IMG/VR virus record: IMGVR_UViG_3300025601_000016
Coordinates: 1 to 64,000 of that record
Strand: one strand, 5' to 3'
Origin: a virus
DNA length: 64,000 nucleotides
A model generated the notes under the pieces. That model was not told where the DNA came from. It did no database searches and saw only the letters and a program-made list of their open reading frames with translations. Positions 8,005 to 16,958 of this stretch are shown here, piece after piece (within the stretch, counting starts at the first letter, position 1; the number at the start of each line of letters is the position of its first letter). A program made the translations under genes and the position numbers.

Positions 8005-9623
8005 TGTCTGAACACACAGACCTGATTGACAGAGAAAAGTTTGAATCTGTCAGGAAAAAGACTGTCGATGATTGGTTAGACACCGTCGACTATGAGCATC
8101 TAAACAACGGCACATACGTACCTTCAGCGTTTGCTCTTTCTTTTATGAACTTTGTTAAACTGGTGAATGGCGGACAAGGGGAGTCTCATAAAACCCCTGT
8201 GGTTCACTTGAAGATGCTAGACAAAATGGTCAGTGACAAACGCAAAGTCGCTAATCTGTGTCACCGTGGTATCGCCAAGACCACTTTGTTTTTTGAATAC
8301 CTGAATTTCTATCTGGCTATCTTTAGAGAGCTTCCTAATTTTGGTGAGCTAGACTCGATGATCTACGTGTCAGACTCAATGGATAACGGCGTTAAATCCG
8401 CTCGTAAAAATATTGAGTTTAGATACTACAATTCTGAGTTCCTTCAGGAATACCTACCTAAAGCCAAGTTCACTGATAACTATATCGAATACGAAAACCA
8501 AGACGGTAAGAAGTTTGGTATCAAGATGTTTGGTGCCAAGACAGGCATTCGCGGTACGAAGATCTTTGCCAAACGCCCAAAGCTAGCAGTGCTTGATGAC
8601 TTGGTCTCAGATGAAGATGCACGCTCTAAAGCTTCAATGGCCGCAATTGAAGACACCGTCTACAAAGGCATCGAATATGCTCTCGACCCCACCAAAAGAA
8701 AGATCATCTTTAATGGAACTCCTTTTAACAAGATGGATATTCTATACCAAGCAGTGGAGTCCGGAGCCTGGGACGTCAACGTTTGGCCAGTATGTGAATC
8801 CTTCCCATGTACGCGAGAAGAATTTGCTGGTTCCTGGGAAGACAGATTTTCTTATGATTACGTTGTGGAACAATACAACGACTCAGTAAAAACAGGCAAA
8901 ATCAGCAGCTTCAACCAAGAACTTATGCTGCGGATTAGCTCAGAAGAAGAACGACTGGTCCAAGACAACGAAATCCAGTGGTACTCGAGAAAATCTCTTC
9001 TTAAAAGAAAAATCGCATTTAATTTCTACATCACCACTGACTTTGCCACTTCAGACAAAGAAACCTCAGATTACACAGTCATATCTGTGTGGGCGATCAA
9101 CAATAATGGTGACTGGTTCTGGGTCGACGGCATCTGTAAGCGCCAAAAGATGAATGTAAGCATCGACGACTTGTTTAGGTTTGTTGCGATCTACAGTCCC
9201 CAAAGCGTAGGTGTAGAGATCAGCGGCCAGCAGAATGCATTCATTCAATGGCTCCAAAACGAAATGATGACCCGAAGTGCTTGGTTCAGTTTTGCCATGC
9301 AAAAAGGAACACCTGGGATTAGGCCAATCCTTAACAAACTCTCAAGATTTAACTTGGTGGTTCCTCTGTTTGCCGCGGGAAAGATCTTTTTTCCTGCTGA
9401 ACTGAGAGAAACCCCTATTATGGCAGAAGCCATATCTGAGTTAAGTTTAGCGACCCAAAGCGGCATCAAAGGTAAAGATGACTTTTTGGATACGATTTCG
9501 ATGCTTCCAGAGCTTAATGCCTGGCTCCCAACAGAGTCGGCTGGAATTGCAGAAGAGCGTGATGTTGTGTTTGGAGACGATTCACGCGATACCTCTTCTT
9601 TCATTGACTCGTACATAGTATGA
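8004..9623 (+). CDS. terL: Terminase large subunit
   Basis: This 539-residue packaging motor pumps DNA into the prohead and cuts it. The ATPase half has a Walker A-like CHRGIAKTT (residues 86-94), Walker B LAVLDD (194-199) and a coupling motif IIFNGTP (about 234-240). The nuclease half has TTDFATSDK (D346), VGVEISG (E405) and GKDDFLDTIS near residue 495, giving the acidic cluster of the RNase H-like terminase nuclease. Size and position next to the neck protein match N4 gp68. The start overlaps the stop of the small-subunit gene, so the two are translationally coupled. Confidence 0.93.
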   Translation: MSEHTDLIDREKFESVRKKTVDDWLDTVDYEHLNNGTYVPSAFALSFMNFVKLVNGGQGESHKTPVVHLKMLDKMVSDKRKVANLCHRGIAKTTLFFEYLNFYLAIFRELPNFGELDSMIYVSDSMDNGVKSARKNIEFRYYNSEFLQEYLPKAKFTDNYIEYENQDGKKFGIKMFGAKTGIRGTKIFAKRPKLAVLDDLVSDEDARSKASMAAIEDTVYKGIEYALDPTKRKIIFNGTPFNKMDILYQAVESGAWDVNVWPVCESFPCTREEFAGSWEDRFSYDYVVEQYNDSVKTGKISSFNQELMLRISSEEERLVQDNEIQWYSRKSLLKRKIAFNFYITTDFATSDKETSDYTVISVWAINNNGDWFWVDGICKRQKMNVSIDDLFRFVAIYSPQSVGVEISGQQNAFIQWLQNEMMTRSAWFSFAMQKGTPGIRPILNKLSRFNLVVPLFAAGKIFFPAELRETPIMAEAISELSLATQSGIKGKDDFLDTISMLPELNAWLPTESAGIAEERDVVFGDDSRDTSSFIDSYIV

Positions 9624-9659
9624 GAATTAAACCGCATTATGCATTAATAGGGTGTTCTC

Positions 9660-10394
9660 ATGTCTCAGCTGCTCACAAGCGAACTTATTTCCAGACTGGC
9701 ATACGGAGAAGTCTCTAATCTCAAAATGGGAGATTTGAACACAGGGCTCATCCGAGAGGAGAATATGCCCGGTGTTCTGATGCAGCTCAATAAAGCAATG
9801 AAAGACTTGTTCACGAGGTTTGAACTCAAAACTCGAGAAGTCCTGATTAACACCCAACTAGACATTTCTTACTATTATTTGCGTTATGAATTTGCCATGA
9901 GTAATGTGGGCAGTGCTCAGCCTGTACTCTACATTGATGATAGTATGTGCGAGGATTTTGACGGCCGGATTGCCAAGATCCTTGCTGTCTATGATGCGTT
10001 TGGCCGGCAGCTGTACCTAAACAAAACCCAAGAGCCGCTGTCGGTCTTCACGCCTCAGTACGATTGTCTTCAGATTGGCTCCAACCAACAAACCGAACAG
10101 TTCTACGTTATCTTCCAGGCTCTGCACCCGGTGCTCACAGCCCCTTTTGGTACTGGAGCCAACCAAGGTGACCCAGACGTTGTTATCAATGTGCCTCCTG
10201 CCTTGGAGGATGTACTTGTGCTACTTTGTGCTTCTAAGATCTATGAAGGCATAAACGGTCCAGCCAACGCCGCAAGAAGCGCATTGCTTCATCAAAAATA
10301 TGAAATGGCTTTGATGCAGTCTGAGATCAGAGACAGCATCTCAGTCAGCGCAAACATGTCTAACAGCAAGCTTGATAAAGCAGGGTTTATTTAA
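9660..10394 (+). CDS. N4 gp67-like neck / portal-adjacent protein
   Basis: A 244-residue protein between terminase and the tail appendage gene, the place of N4 gp67 (about 30 kDa), a virion protein of the neck region. It contains a helical N-terminal part (ENMPGVLMQLNKAMKDLFTR) and a beta-rich middle with aromatic residues (DISYYYLRYEF), without enzyme motifs. The start follows AGGGTGTTCTC. The stop overlaps the next ATG (TAATG), which shows coupling. The assignment comes from gene order and size. Confidence 0.7.
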   Translation: MSQLLTSELISRLAYGEVSNLKMGDLNTGLIREENMPGVLMQLNKAMKDLFTRFELKTREVLINTQLDISYYYLRYEFAMSNVGSAQPVLYIDDSMCEDFDGRIAKILAVYDAFGRQLYLNKTQEPLSVFTPQYDCLQIGSNQQTEQFYVIFQALHPVLTAPFGTGANQGDPDVVINVPPALEDVLVLLCASKIYEGINGPANAARSALLHQKYEMALMQSEIRDSISVSANMSNSKLDKAGFI

Positions 10395-12370
10395 TGAGAC
10401 CAACGTCCAGTCCTTTTGCTAATCCATCAGGACTCGTCGATAAGCGTCTTGGTAATATGTGGGCGCAGATCGAGGAGGTAAGAGCTCTCTTACCTCAAAT
10501 TGCTCATGTCAGTTATTATCTCGAGAGTCTTTTCAACCTCGATCGTAACTTGACGCTTCTCTCAGATGAGAACGTCGATCACCATATTCTTAAAGACATT
10601 ACTATTTTCCAGGGAGCCAATGCTTATGAGCTGGCTCTGGTTGAAGGCTTTGTTGGTACACCAGCTGAATGGCTCGAAAGTCTTATAGGTCCAATAGGTT
10701 CTACAGGCTTTCTTGATGTTGCTGCTCACCAAGTGCTAATTGATGGGATTGCTGCGAACGTGGCAGCTTTAGCTGCCGCGGACGCAGCAATCTTAGCTAA
10801 TACAAATAAGTTTTCAGATTATACAACACTGGCTGCATACAATGCTGATGTCACAGCGGTTCAAGCTCAACTGACTGCTTTGGAAACAAGCATCCTGGCT
10901 CAGGTAGATCTACTACTTCCGACACCTAGAACAAATGCTGAGATAGGTTCTTTGGCTCAAGCTGTAGTGAACACGGCTCTTGCAGGGCTAGAACCTTCTT
11001 TTTTTGATCCAGATGGTCGTCTAGATTCTATTGATCTTTTGCTTGATGGTTTACGTGATGATCTTGATGTCAACGAAATTGCATTCAACGAGTTTGTTTT
11101 TTCAAACCTGACAACAATAGGCCGAATCACCGCTCTTGAAGCTGTAGGAGAAGACACTGCTGCTTCACTTATTGAACTCCAAACAGTCACGTTTGATACA
11201 GCAGCACAGCAATTGGTTCTTACGGCTGAAAGCGCAAGTCAGCTCTCTCAAATAAATAGTTTGTCCGCGGTTAGTCTAAACCAAGCGACCCAAATTAACG
11301 CACTTCAAGTATCAAATAACGCTAATTACGCGTCAGTTACTTCTATTGAGTTGGCTTATGTAACTGAAGACGAAGCCCTTGCTGCGTCTATACTCACAAT
11401 TGAAAGTGCTTTTGAAGCAGCCGATCTTTTGCTTAGTGCTGATATTTTGACAGAGCAAACTGCTCGAACTACTGCAATTTCAGCAGCTGCCACAGACAGA
11501 ACGCTTATTCGTTCTCAGTTTGCTTTGGCTGATACTGCCTTATCTGCAAGCATCTCTGCGAGCATCTCTACAGAAGCTTCAACTAGAGCTTCTGCGGATT
11601 CAGCTATAGCAGGCACTGTTACAACACTAAGCTCCACTGTTGGAGGGCTTTCTTCAACAGTGTCTGTTCAAGCTTCAACGCTTGCTGATATTGAAGGTAA
11701 CTTAGCGGGTAAATACAGCATATCTGTTAGCGGGGGTGGTGTAGGCGCTTTTGTTAGTCTAGAAGATGGAACAACCTACGGCAGTGTGATTGAGCTATCA
11801 GCAGCTAATATTAAGCTTCGAGCAGACGCTCTTGACCTTGGCACAGCCACTACGTTTGAATCAACAAAAGACACGTTTTACACAATCGCAGGCGAATACA
11901 GATTTAGGTATGGTGGCCCATTTGGAGTAAGTAACACTCTTTTGCAGTGGTATGGACTCAACTCTGTCGCTCTTAACTCTGAAACAAAAACAAATGGTGT
12001 TTTTGCTTTGGCGACAGATGGTAAAGTTTACTTTGGAAATAGCGCATTAGGCGCATCAATGTCTGTTACACACTCAGGTGTGTACGTAAAAGTTAAGATA
12101 GGCACAGGAACTAACAACACTGGATCGATCACGCTAACACCAACAGGTGGTGTTGCTCCATACACATACTCACATCAGCTAGTCAAAACAGCAAATCTGA
12201 ACAACATTTCCGTTACATTAAATAGCCCAACAAGTGCTACGTTTTCTATATCAGCAGGTTCCCAAACACCTGTTAAATCTGTTGAATATCTTGTAGTATC
12301 AACAATTACAGATGCAGCAGGAAAATCGATTCAATACACTAAAGGTGGTGGACTTTTTTGGGAAAGTTAA
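10394..12370 (+). CDS. Tail appendage / fibre protein
   Basis: A 658-residue protein. Residues about 75-100 carry a collagen-like head motif (GANAYELALVEGFVGTPAEW, then GPIGSTG) found in short tail fibres. Residues about 105-440 are an Ala/Ser/Thr-rich heptad region expected to form a trimeric coiled coil. The C-terminal third holds a beta domain (IKLRADALDLGTATTF) and an Ig-like end (GSITLTPTGGVAPYTY). Its position matches the N4 appendage genes (65/66). The first 30 codons contain a perfect palindrome (10475-10496). It probably contacts the cell surface together with the giant fibre encoded at the left edge. Confidence 0.8.
   Translation: MRPTSSPFANPSGLVDKRLGNMWAQIEEVRALLPQIAHVSYYLESLFNLDRNLTLLSDENVDHHILKDITIFQGANAYELALVEGFVGTPAEWLESLIGPIGSTGFLDVAAHQVLIDGIAANVAALAAADAAILANTNKFSDYTTLAAYNADVTAVQAQLTALETSILAQVDLLLPTPRTNAEIGSLAQAVVNTALAGLEPSFFDPDGRLDSIDLLLDGLRDDLDVNEIAFNEFVFSNLTTIGRITALEAVGEDTAASLIELQTVTFDTAAQQLVLTAESASQLSQINSLSAVSLNQATQINALQVSNNANYASVTSIELAYVTEDEALAASILTIESAFEAADLLLSADILTEQTARTTAISAAATDRTLIRSQFALADTALSASISASISTEASTRASADSAIAGTVTTLSSTVGGLSSTVSVQASTLADIEGNLAGKYSISVSGGGVGAFVSLEDGTTYGSVIELSAANIKLRADALDLGTATTFESTKDTFYTIAGEYRFRYGGPFGVSNTLLQWYGLNSVALNSETKTNGVFALATDGKVYFGNSALGASMSVTHSGVYVKVKIGTGTNNTGSITLTPTGGVAPYTYSHQLVKTANLNNISVTLNSPTSATFSISAGSQTPVKSVEYLVVSTITDAAGKSIQYTKGGGLFWES
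10475..10496 (+). repeat. Perfect 10-bp-arm palindrome inside the appendage gene
   Basis: GAGGTAAGAG, 2 bases, CTCTTACCTC: arms of 10 bp almost back to back, around codon 28 of the appendage gene. It is not followed by a T-run, so it is not an ordinary terminator. It could slow ribosomes or act as an RNA-processing or polymerase signal. Confidence 0.8.
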
Positions 12371-12401
12371 TCTTTTATCAAACATCAAAGGAATAAGTCT
12401 T

Positions 12402-12518
12402 ATGAAATACATTGTTATTGGTTTTTTGGTATTTGTATCTGCCTGTGCATCAACCACAGACAGCTCTTACAGCGGCGGTAATGGGGCAGAAACCCCCAAT
12501 CAAACTCAAAAAAAGTAA
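12402..12518 (+). CDS. Tiny lipoprotein in the lysis cassette
   Basis: This 38-residue protein starts at ATG 12402 behind AAAGGA (9-base spacing). It has a Lys at residue 2, a hydrophobic stretch (IVIGFLVF) and the lipobox VSAC with Cys15, so a lipid-anchored mature peptide of about 24 polar residues is predicted. It stands 6 bases before the lysozyme gene. An outer-membrane spanin (Rz1-like) role fits the context, but it is very short and not Pro-rich, so this is only a suggestion. Confidence 0.75.
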   Translation: MKYIVIGFLVFVSACASTTDSSYSGGNGAETPNQTQKK

Positions 12519-12524
12519 ACGCTA

Positions 12525-13067
12525 ATGAGCTTATTTTCATTTTTCTTTAAATCTAAACAAAAACCTCAATATACTACTATTGAGGTTAAACCTGCTTCTG
12601 TACCCCCAATAGACACTATTCTTGGTTCTACATATCAAGACGATCTTCTTATGGAAGATCTAATAGATAATGAAGGTCTGGTTCTTCATGCCTATTTAGA
12701 CACTAAGAAACTTGTCACTATTGGTATTGGAACCATGATCGATAAAAATCGTGGTGGTGGGATCACAAAAGAAGAGGCAATTTATCTTGCCAAGAATCGC
12801 CTTAAAAAAGCCGCTCAGCAACTAGATGAACACCTGCCCTGGTGGAGAGAACTCTCTCTTGTGAGACAGCGTCTGATGGTAGAGCTGTGCTACAATATGG
12901 GTATTGGGTCCAAGACTTCTGGTCTATTGTCTTTTGTAAATACTTTGCCGGCAATCCAAAGAAGAGATTATTTGACTGCGGCCAAAGGGTTTCAGAACTC
13001 TAAATGGGCAAGAGACGTTGGACCAATTAGGTCTGGTAAAATGATCAAAATGCTTTTAGAGGGGTAA
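12525..13067 (+). CDS. Endolysin, T4-lysozyme type (GH24)
   Basis: A 180-residue muramidase that cleaves peptidoglycan at the end of infection. The T4 lysozyme catalytic pattern is intact: E50, D59 (9 residues later) and T65 (6 later) in EGLVLHAYLDTKKLVTIGIG. Later segments (LMVELCYNMGIG, WARDVGPIRS) also match the family. The first 40 residues are an extra segment with a short hydrophobic patch (LFSFFF), too short for a clear SAR signal-anchor. N4 itself uses an unrelated N-acetylmuramidase (gp61) in this slot, so the lysozyme has been exchanged. No holin could be recognised nearby. Confidence 0.9.
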   Translation: MSLFSFFFKSKQKPQYTTIEVKPASVPPIDTILGSTYQDDLLMEDLIDNEGLVLHAYLDTKKLVTIGIGTMIDKNRGGGITKEEAIYLAKNRLKKAAQQLDEHLPWWRELSLVRQRLMVELCYNMGIGSKTSGLLSFVNTLPAIQRRDYLTAAKGFQNSKWARDVGPIRSGKMIKMLLEG

Positions 13068-13111
13068 TACCCGCTTTGCTAGTAGACCAACCCAAACGAG
13101 GAACATATCTA

Positions 13112-13570
13112 ATGTTTGAATTTCTAAAGAAGAATGCCGCAATGGCTATGGCGTCTGTTGCCCTAGTTCTTTCTGGCTGTAATAGCTTTACAGATATGCG
13201 TGCTCCGCCAAACATTTATGCGGACTCTGGTAGTGTTGCTGAAACGGCTTTGACCACGATTAAAGCCTTTGGTGCCGCACAAGACACAATCATCACTGTT
13301 TGTGGCCCTGCTCTCCCAGACACTGTCGAAGGTGATGCGTGTGCTAAGATCATCCCGGTCGAGCAAACTCTAAGACCTGCAGTGACTGCTGCTGGCCAAA
13401 TTGGCGCAGAGTACGCTGACATCGATGCTCGAATTCGTGAACTAGGCCCTAAAGCTCCCGCTGAATGGCTCCTTGCCGCAGCTGAAGTAGCAGGCAAACT
13501 CTCCGCCGCATACGACCCAATCCGGACCGATGTTGATAACTTCCTCACTAATGTAGGAGCCCTAAACTAA
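13112..13570 (+). CDS. Lipoprotein in the lysis cassette
   Basis: A 152-residue protein. ATG 13112 is chosen because it opens a textbook lipoprotein signal: KK, then AAMAMASVALVLSGC with lipobox LSGC and Cys23. A longer version starting at 13076 would spoil this signal. The mature part is Ala-rich and helical with two more Cys residues (VCGPALPD, GDACAK). Its position after the lysozyme suggests an outer-membrane lysis role, possibly spanin-like, but no spanin family is recognised. Its stop overlaps the next start (TAATG). Confidence 0.8.
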   Translation: MFEFLKKNAAMAMASVALVLSGCNSFTDMRAPPNIYADSGSVAETALTTIKAFGAAQDTIITVCGPALPDTVEGDACAKIIPVEQTLRPAVTAAGQIGAEYADIDARIRELGPKAPAEWLLAAAEVAGKLSAAYDPIRTDVDNFLTNVGALN

Positions 13571-13884
13571 TGGCTAATCTAGCTGCAATCATTAAAACTG
13601 CGGAACGTGCTGTTGGCATTCTCCGTATGCTTGAGTCGGTCCTTGGTGACCAAACACCATTTGTCAAAGACGGACTGGCAATTGTTGGTAAAGTACTGAC
13701 AGGCGTTAAGTTTGGCTCTGCTTCTTATTCAGCACTGCTTGCTGAATTGGATGGTGTTGTTGTCGAAATGGAAGCTGTTCGCACTAAAGGCGGTGTTGTC
13801 GGTGATGACTTCAAACTTGAAGTAGCTAAAATTAAAGACCGCGGAAACAGAATTGACGCGATCCTTGCAGGGCTTAAAGGCTAG
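13570..13884 (+). CDS. Small helical protein, end of lysis operon
   Basis: This 104-residue protein is coupled to the preceding lipoprotein gene by a 1-base overlap. It looks helical and amphipathic (IIKTAERAVGILRMLESVLG), with a Gly/Val-rich centre (DGLAIVGKVLTGVKFG) but no segment hydrophobic enough to be a sure membrane span. A holin-like or pinholin-like role cannot be shown. Strong hairpins follow the gene. Function unknown. Confidence 0.7.
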   Translation: MANLAAIIKTAERAVGILRMLESVLGDQTPFVKDGLAIVGKVLTGVKFGSASYSALLAELDGVVVEMEAVRTKGGVVGDDFKLEVAKIKDRGNRIDAILAGLKG

Positions 13885-13945
13885 GCCTCCCCCCAGAACT
13901 AGCCTATGAGAGAAGGTACGAGCAGAAATGTTCGTACCTTTTTTT
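13878..13945 (+). terminator. Tandem hairpins ending in a strong intrinsic terminator
   Basis: The first hairpin (13878-13905, AGGCTAG/CTAGCCT) overlaps the stop codon of the preceding gene. The second (13913-13945) has a perfect 9-bp stem AAGGTACGA/TCGTACCTT, a 10-base loop and a run of T: a classical rho-independent terminator. It separates the lysis cassette from the head genes. Confidence 0.92.
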
Positions 13946-13961
13946 GTATAAAGGATAGGTT

Positions 13962-14132
13962 ATGTATAGAACTCCAGCAGAGCTTCCTAACGAACACGTA
14001 TTGATGTATTCGACAGAGCTGGCGGGCTTATATCTCTTTTCAACAAACCATATTTTTAATTGTATATTTCCAAGTTCTGAAGTTCCTGGAAAAAGTTACG
14101 TTATAGCTGAAGAATTCGATACTAGTTCTTAG
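13962..14132 (+). CDS. Small 56-residue protein
   Basis: ATG 13962 follows AAAGGATAGGTT, a good ribosome-binding site, right after the terminator. The 56-residue product starts MYRTPAELPNEHVLMYST and has an aromatic, beta-like composition (GLYLFSTNHIFNCIF). There is no recognisable family. It lies alone between the terminator and the portal gene. Confidence 0.6.
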   Translation: MYRTPAELPNEHVLMYSTELAGLYLFSTNHIFNCIFPSSEVPGKSYVIAEEFDTSS

Positions 14133-14197
14133 GCTTTACTTTAAAAAGTTACAGCACTATTCCTGTTAAACATTGCTCATAACTTCGAGGGCCACCA

Positions 14198-16552
14198 ATG
14201 GCTGATCAAGATATCCTAGATTCTGATGACAGCTCCATTGTCAATGGTAGAGACCTTCAAAGTAAACAAGATATAAGTACTGTTAACGCTAAACAGTTAA
14301 GAGAGTCTAATAAGCAGAGTCCAGGCGTAGTAAAACTCACTGATTGGGTCAACGAACCGTCTATTACTGATCTTAAAAAAGATCTTGGGGCTGCTAAACC
14401 GTTTAGAGACACTCACGTATCTGACATCGATCGATGGGAGATTCTTAGAAACGGTGGTGTTCAGCCCGCCAAACGCCGCGGCAAATCATCTGTAAGACCT
14501 AAGCTAGTACGTCGACAAGCAGAGTGGAGATACTCAGCTTTGTCTGAACCGTTTCTCTCTTCTGAAGATATCTTCCAAGTAAACCCAAGAACTTTTGAAG
14601 ATACTGCAGCAGCTTCTCAAAATGCTATTCTATTAAACTGGCAGTTCAGAACCAAGATCAATCCAGTTAATTTGGTCAACCAAGCGGTTCGAATCTTTGT
14701 AGATGAGGGCACAGTAGTATTCCGTCCTGGCTGGACTAGAGAAGTTGAAGTCGAAACTGTTATGGTTCCGATCTATCAATACTCTGAAGTCATGGAAGGC
14801 ACCCCAGAAGAACAAGCTTTGATGCAAGCCCTGGAGCTGAAAGACGCAAATCCTAAAGCTTTTTATGAGATGGACCCAGCAATCATTGCCAGCATTGAGT
14901 TCTCTCAAGAGCAAGGCCAAGCAGCATGGGCTGTTCAAGTAGGTGAAGAAGAAGCTGAACAAGAGAAGATTATAAAAAACCACCCTACTATGAAAGTGGT
15001 TAATTATCAGAACCTTTACATAGATCCTTCATGCGGCGAAGACCCAGAAAAAGCTGCTTTTATCGTAGAGTCTTTTGAGACTTCAAAAGCAGAGCTCATG
15101 AAAGACGGCCGCTATAAGAACCTTGGTTCTGTTAGTTTTGCCAGTGCTGATCTGCTTACAGAAACAGAGCACGGCACAACAACACCCCAAGATTTCAATT
15201 TTGATGATGAAGCCCGTAAGCGCATTGTTGCGTATGAGTATTGGGGTTTGGCTGACATCAACGGTACAGGTGAGCTTGAACCTATTGTTGCTACCTGGAT
15301 CGACAACCAATTCATCAGAATGGAACTAAACCCGTTTCCAGACCAAAGACCTCCTTACGTTTTTGCTAGTTACTCTCCTAAAAAGAGATCTGTATTTGGT
15401 GAGCCAGATGCTGAATTGCTTGAAGACAATCAAGCTATTTCTGGTGCTCTCACAAGAGGTATGATTGATCTGCTGGGTCGCTCTGCTAACTCTCAGCAGG
15501 GCATTCAAAAAGGTATGTTGGATATCACTAACCGCAGACGTTTTGAAAGCGGTGAAGACTACGAATTTAACCCGTCGACCAATCCAAACTCAGGCCTGAT
15601 TCAACATAAATATCCTGAAATACCTCGTTCTGCGCTTGAGCTTTTGGTGGCTCAAAACCAAGAAGCTGAAGGTCTTACAGGTGTCAAAGCATTCTCTGGT
15701 GGTATTTCGGGAGAAGGCTTTGGTGATGTAGCTGCAGGTATTCGTGGTACTTTGGATGCAGCTTCTAAAAGAGAGATGGATATTCTTCGTCGTCTCGCAG
15801 AAGCGTTTAAGCAAGCTGCTATCAAAATCATTGCTATGAACGGAGTCTTTCTCAGTGAGAGAGAGACTGTTCGCGTAACAAACGAAACTTTTGTTGAAAT
15901 TAAAAGAGAAGATCTTGAGGGGCAGTTTGATCTCATCATTGATATTTCAACTCCTGAGATCGACGAGCGCAAAGCTGCAGATCTGTCGTTTATGCTACAG
16001 ACTGCAGTGTCGACACTACCTCTTGATTTTACTCAAATGATCTTGGCTAAAACTGCTAAGCTTAGAAAAATGCCTGAGCTTGCTAACCAAATTCAGACTT
16101 ACAAGCCAGAACCAGATCCAGTTCAGGAAGCCCTTAAACAACTTGAGCTTAAAAAGATTGAACTCGAGATTGGTAAAATTCAGAGTGAGATTAACAGAAA
16201 CAACGCTCAGGCTGAGAAATTCCAAGCTGATGCAGACAGTACAGATCTTGCAACAGAGATGGCTGGTTCAGGTATCGCTCATCAGCAAGACATGGAAAAA
16301 CAGTCTGAACAGGCTCGTGGCAACCAAGATTTGGCAATCACTAAAGCCATGGTTGATAAGCGTAAGCCTGAAGACGGGCCTTTGAATTTGGAAGAAGCAC
16401 TTGGTTTCAACCAACTCACAAAGAAACTGGCCGCGGCAAGTAATCAGCCAGTAAGTGTACTTCCACCACAAGCCCCAACACTTCCACCACCAGAAGGAGT
16501 AGTTCCTCCAGGACAAGAATTACTTGACCCGAATCAAGTTCTCCCACAGTAA
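14198..16552 (+). CDS. Portal protein (N4 gp59-like)
   Basis: This 784-residue protein is close in length to N4 gp59 (763) and in the same relative place. It would form the ring at one capsid vertex through which DNA is packed and ejected. Visible features are a mixed core with ALSEPFLSSEDIFQVNPRT near residue 112, a block SVFGEPDAELLEDNQAISG in the middle, and a long charged helix (ALKQLELKKIELEIGKIQSE, about 645-665) that could be the barrel. The tail is Pro-rich (PPQAPTLPPPEGVVPPGQ). The ribosome-binding site is CGAGGG. Confidence 0.87.
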   Translation: MADQDILDSDDSSIVNGRDLQSKQDISTVNAKQLRESNKQSPGVVKLTDWVNEPSITDLKKDLGAAKPFRDTHVSDIDRWEILRNGGVQPAKRRGKSSVRPKLVRRQAEWRYSALSEPFLSSEDIFQVNPRTFEDTAAASQNAILLNWQFRTKINPVNLVNQAVRIFVDEGTVVFRPGWTREVEVETVMVPIYQYSEVMEGTPEEQALMQALELKDANPKAFYEMDPAIIASIEFSQEQGQAAWAVQVGEEEAEQEKIIKNHPTMKVVNYQNLYIDPSCGEDPEKAAFIVESFETSKAELMKDGRYKNLGSVSFASADLLTETEHGTTTPQDFNFDDEARKRIVAYEYWGLADINGTGELEPIVATWIDNQFIRMELNPFPDQRPPYVFASYSPKKRSVFGEPDAELLEDNQAISGALTRGMIDLLGRSANSQQGIQKGMLDITNRRRFESGEDYEFNPSTNPNSGLIQHKYPEIPRSALELLVAQNQEAEGLTGVKAFSGGISGEGFGDVAAGIRGTLDAASKREMDILRRLAEAFKQAAIKIIAMNGVFLSERETVRVTNETFVEIKREDLEGQFDLIIDISTPEIDERKAADLSFMLQTAVSTLPLDFTQMILAKTAKLRKMPELANQIQTYKPEPDPVQEALKQLELKKIELEIGKIQSEINRNNAQAEKFQADADSTDLATEMAGSGIAHQQDMEKQSEQARGNQDLAITKAMVDKRKPEDGPLNLEEALGFNQLTKKLAAASNQPVSVLPPQAPTLPPPEGVVPPGQELLDPNQVLPQ

Positions 16553-16595
16553 GACTATTGTTTACTAAAGACCCAAGAATATAGGAAACACCCAA

Positions 16596-16958
16596 ATGAC
16601 CGGACTAGAGAGAGAAATCCAAGAAGTTGAGTTGGCGATCGAAGAAGCCAATGCTGCAGTTAAAAAAGCAAGTCAACTTCGCAAGCTTATGGAGAATGCC
16701 GAGTTTAGGGCAATTATCGAGGAAGACTACTTGAGAGAAGAAGCCATCAGATTGGCCCATATCTTTGGAAGCCCTAGTCCTACGCTTAAAGCAGCGAAGG
16801 ATGATATTGCTACTGATATTCAAGGCATTGCTTCATTGAAACGATATTTCCATACCGTTTTGCAAATGGGCACACAGGCTAACGATGCGCTAATAGCACA
16901 TCAGGAAAACCTGGATGAGCTCCGTCAAGGCGATGTAGACGCGGAGGATCTTAACTAA
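16596..16958 (+). CDS. Small coiled-coil protein (N4 gp58 position)
   Basis: A 120-residue helical protein. Residues 1-35 form a heptad-rich helix (LEREIQEVELAIEEANAAVK) and more helix follows. The start has the leader AGGAAACACCCAA before ATG, shared with other genes here. It lies between portal and scaffold-like genes, and its stop overlaps the next ATG, so it is probably a head-assembly factor. Function unknown. Confidence 0.7.
   Translation: MTGLEREIQEVELAIEEANAAVKKASQLRKLMENAEFRAIIEEDYLREEAIRLAHIFGSPSPTLKAAKDDIATDIQGIASLKRYFHTVLQMGTQANDALIAHQENLDELRQGDVDAEDLN

Noticed and set aside
13076-13111. Longer start for the second lipoprotein
   Set aside because: It would place 12 charged/polar residues before the signal peptide; ATG 13112 gives a normal lipoprotein signal.
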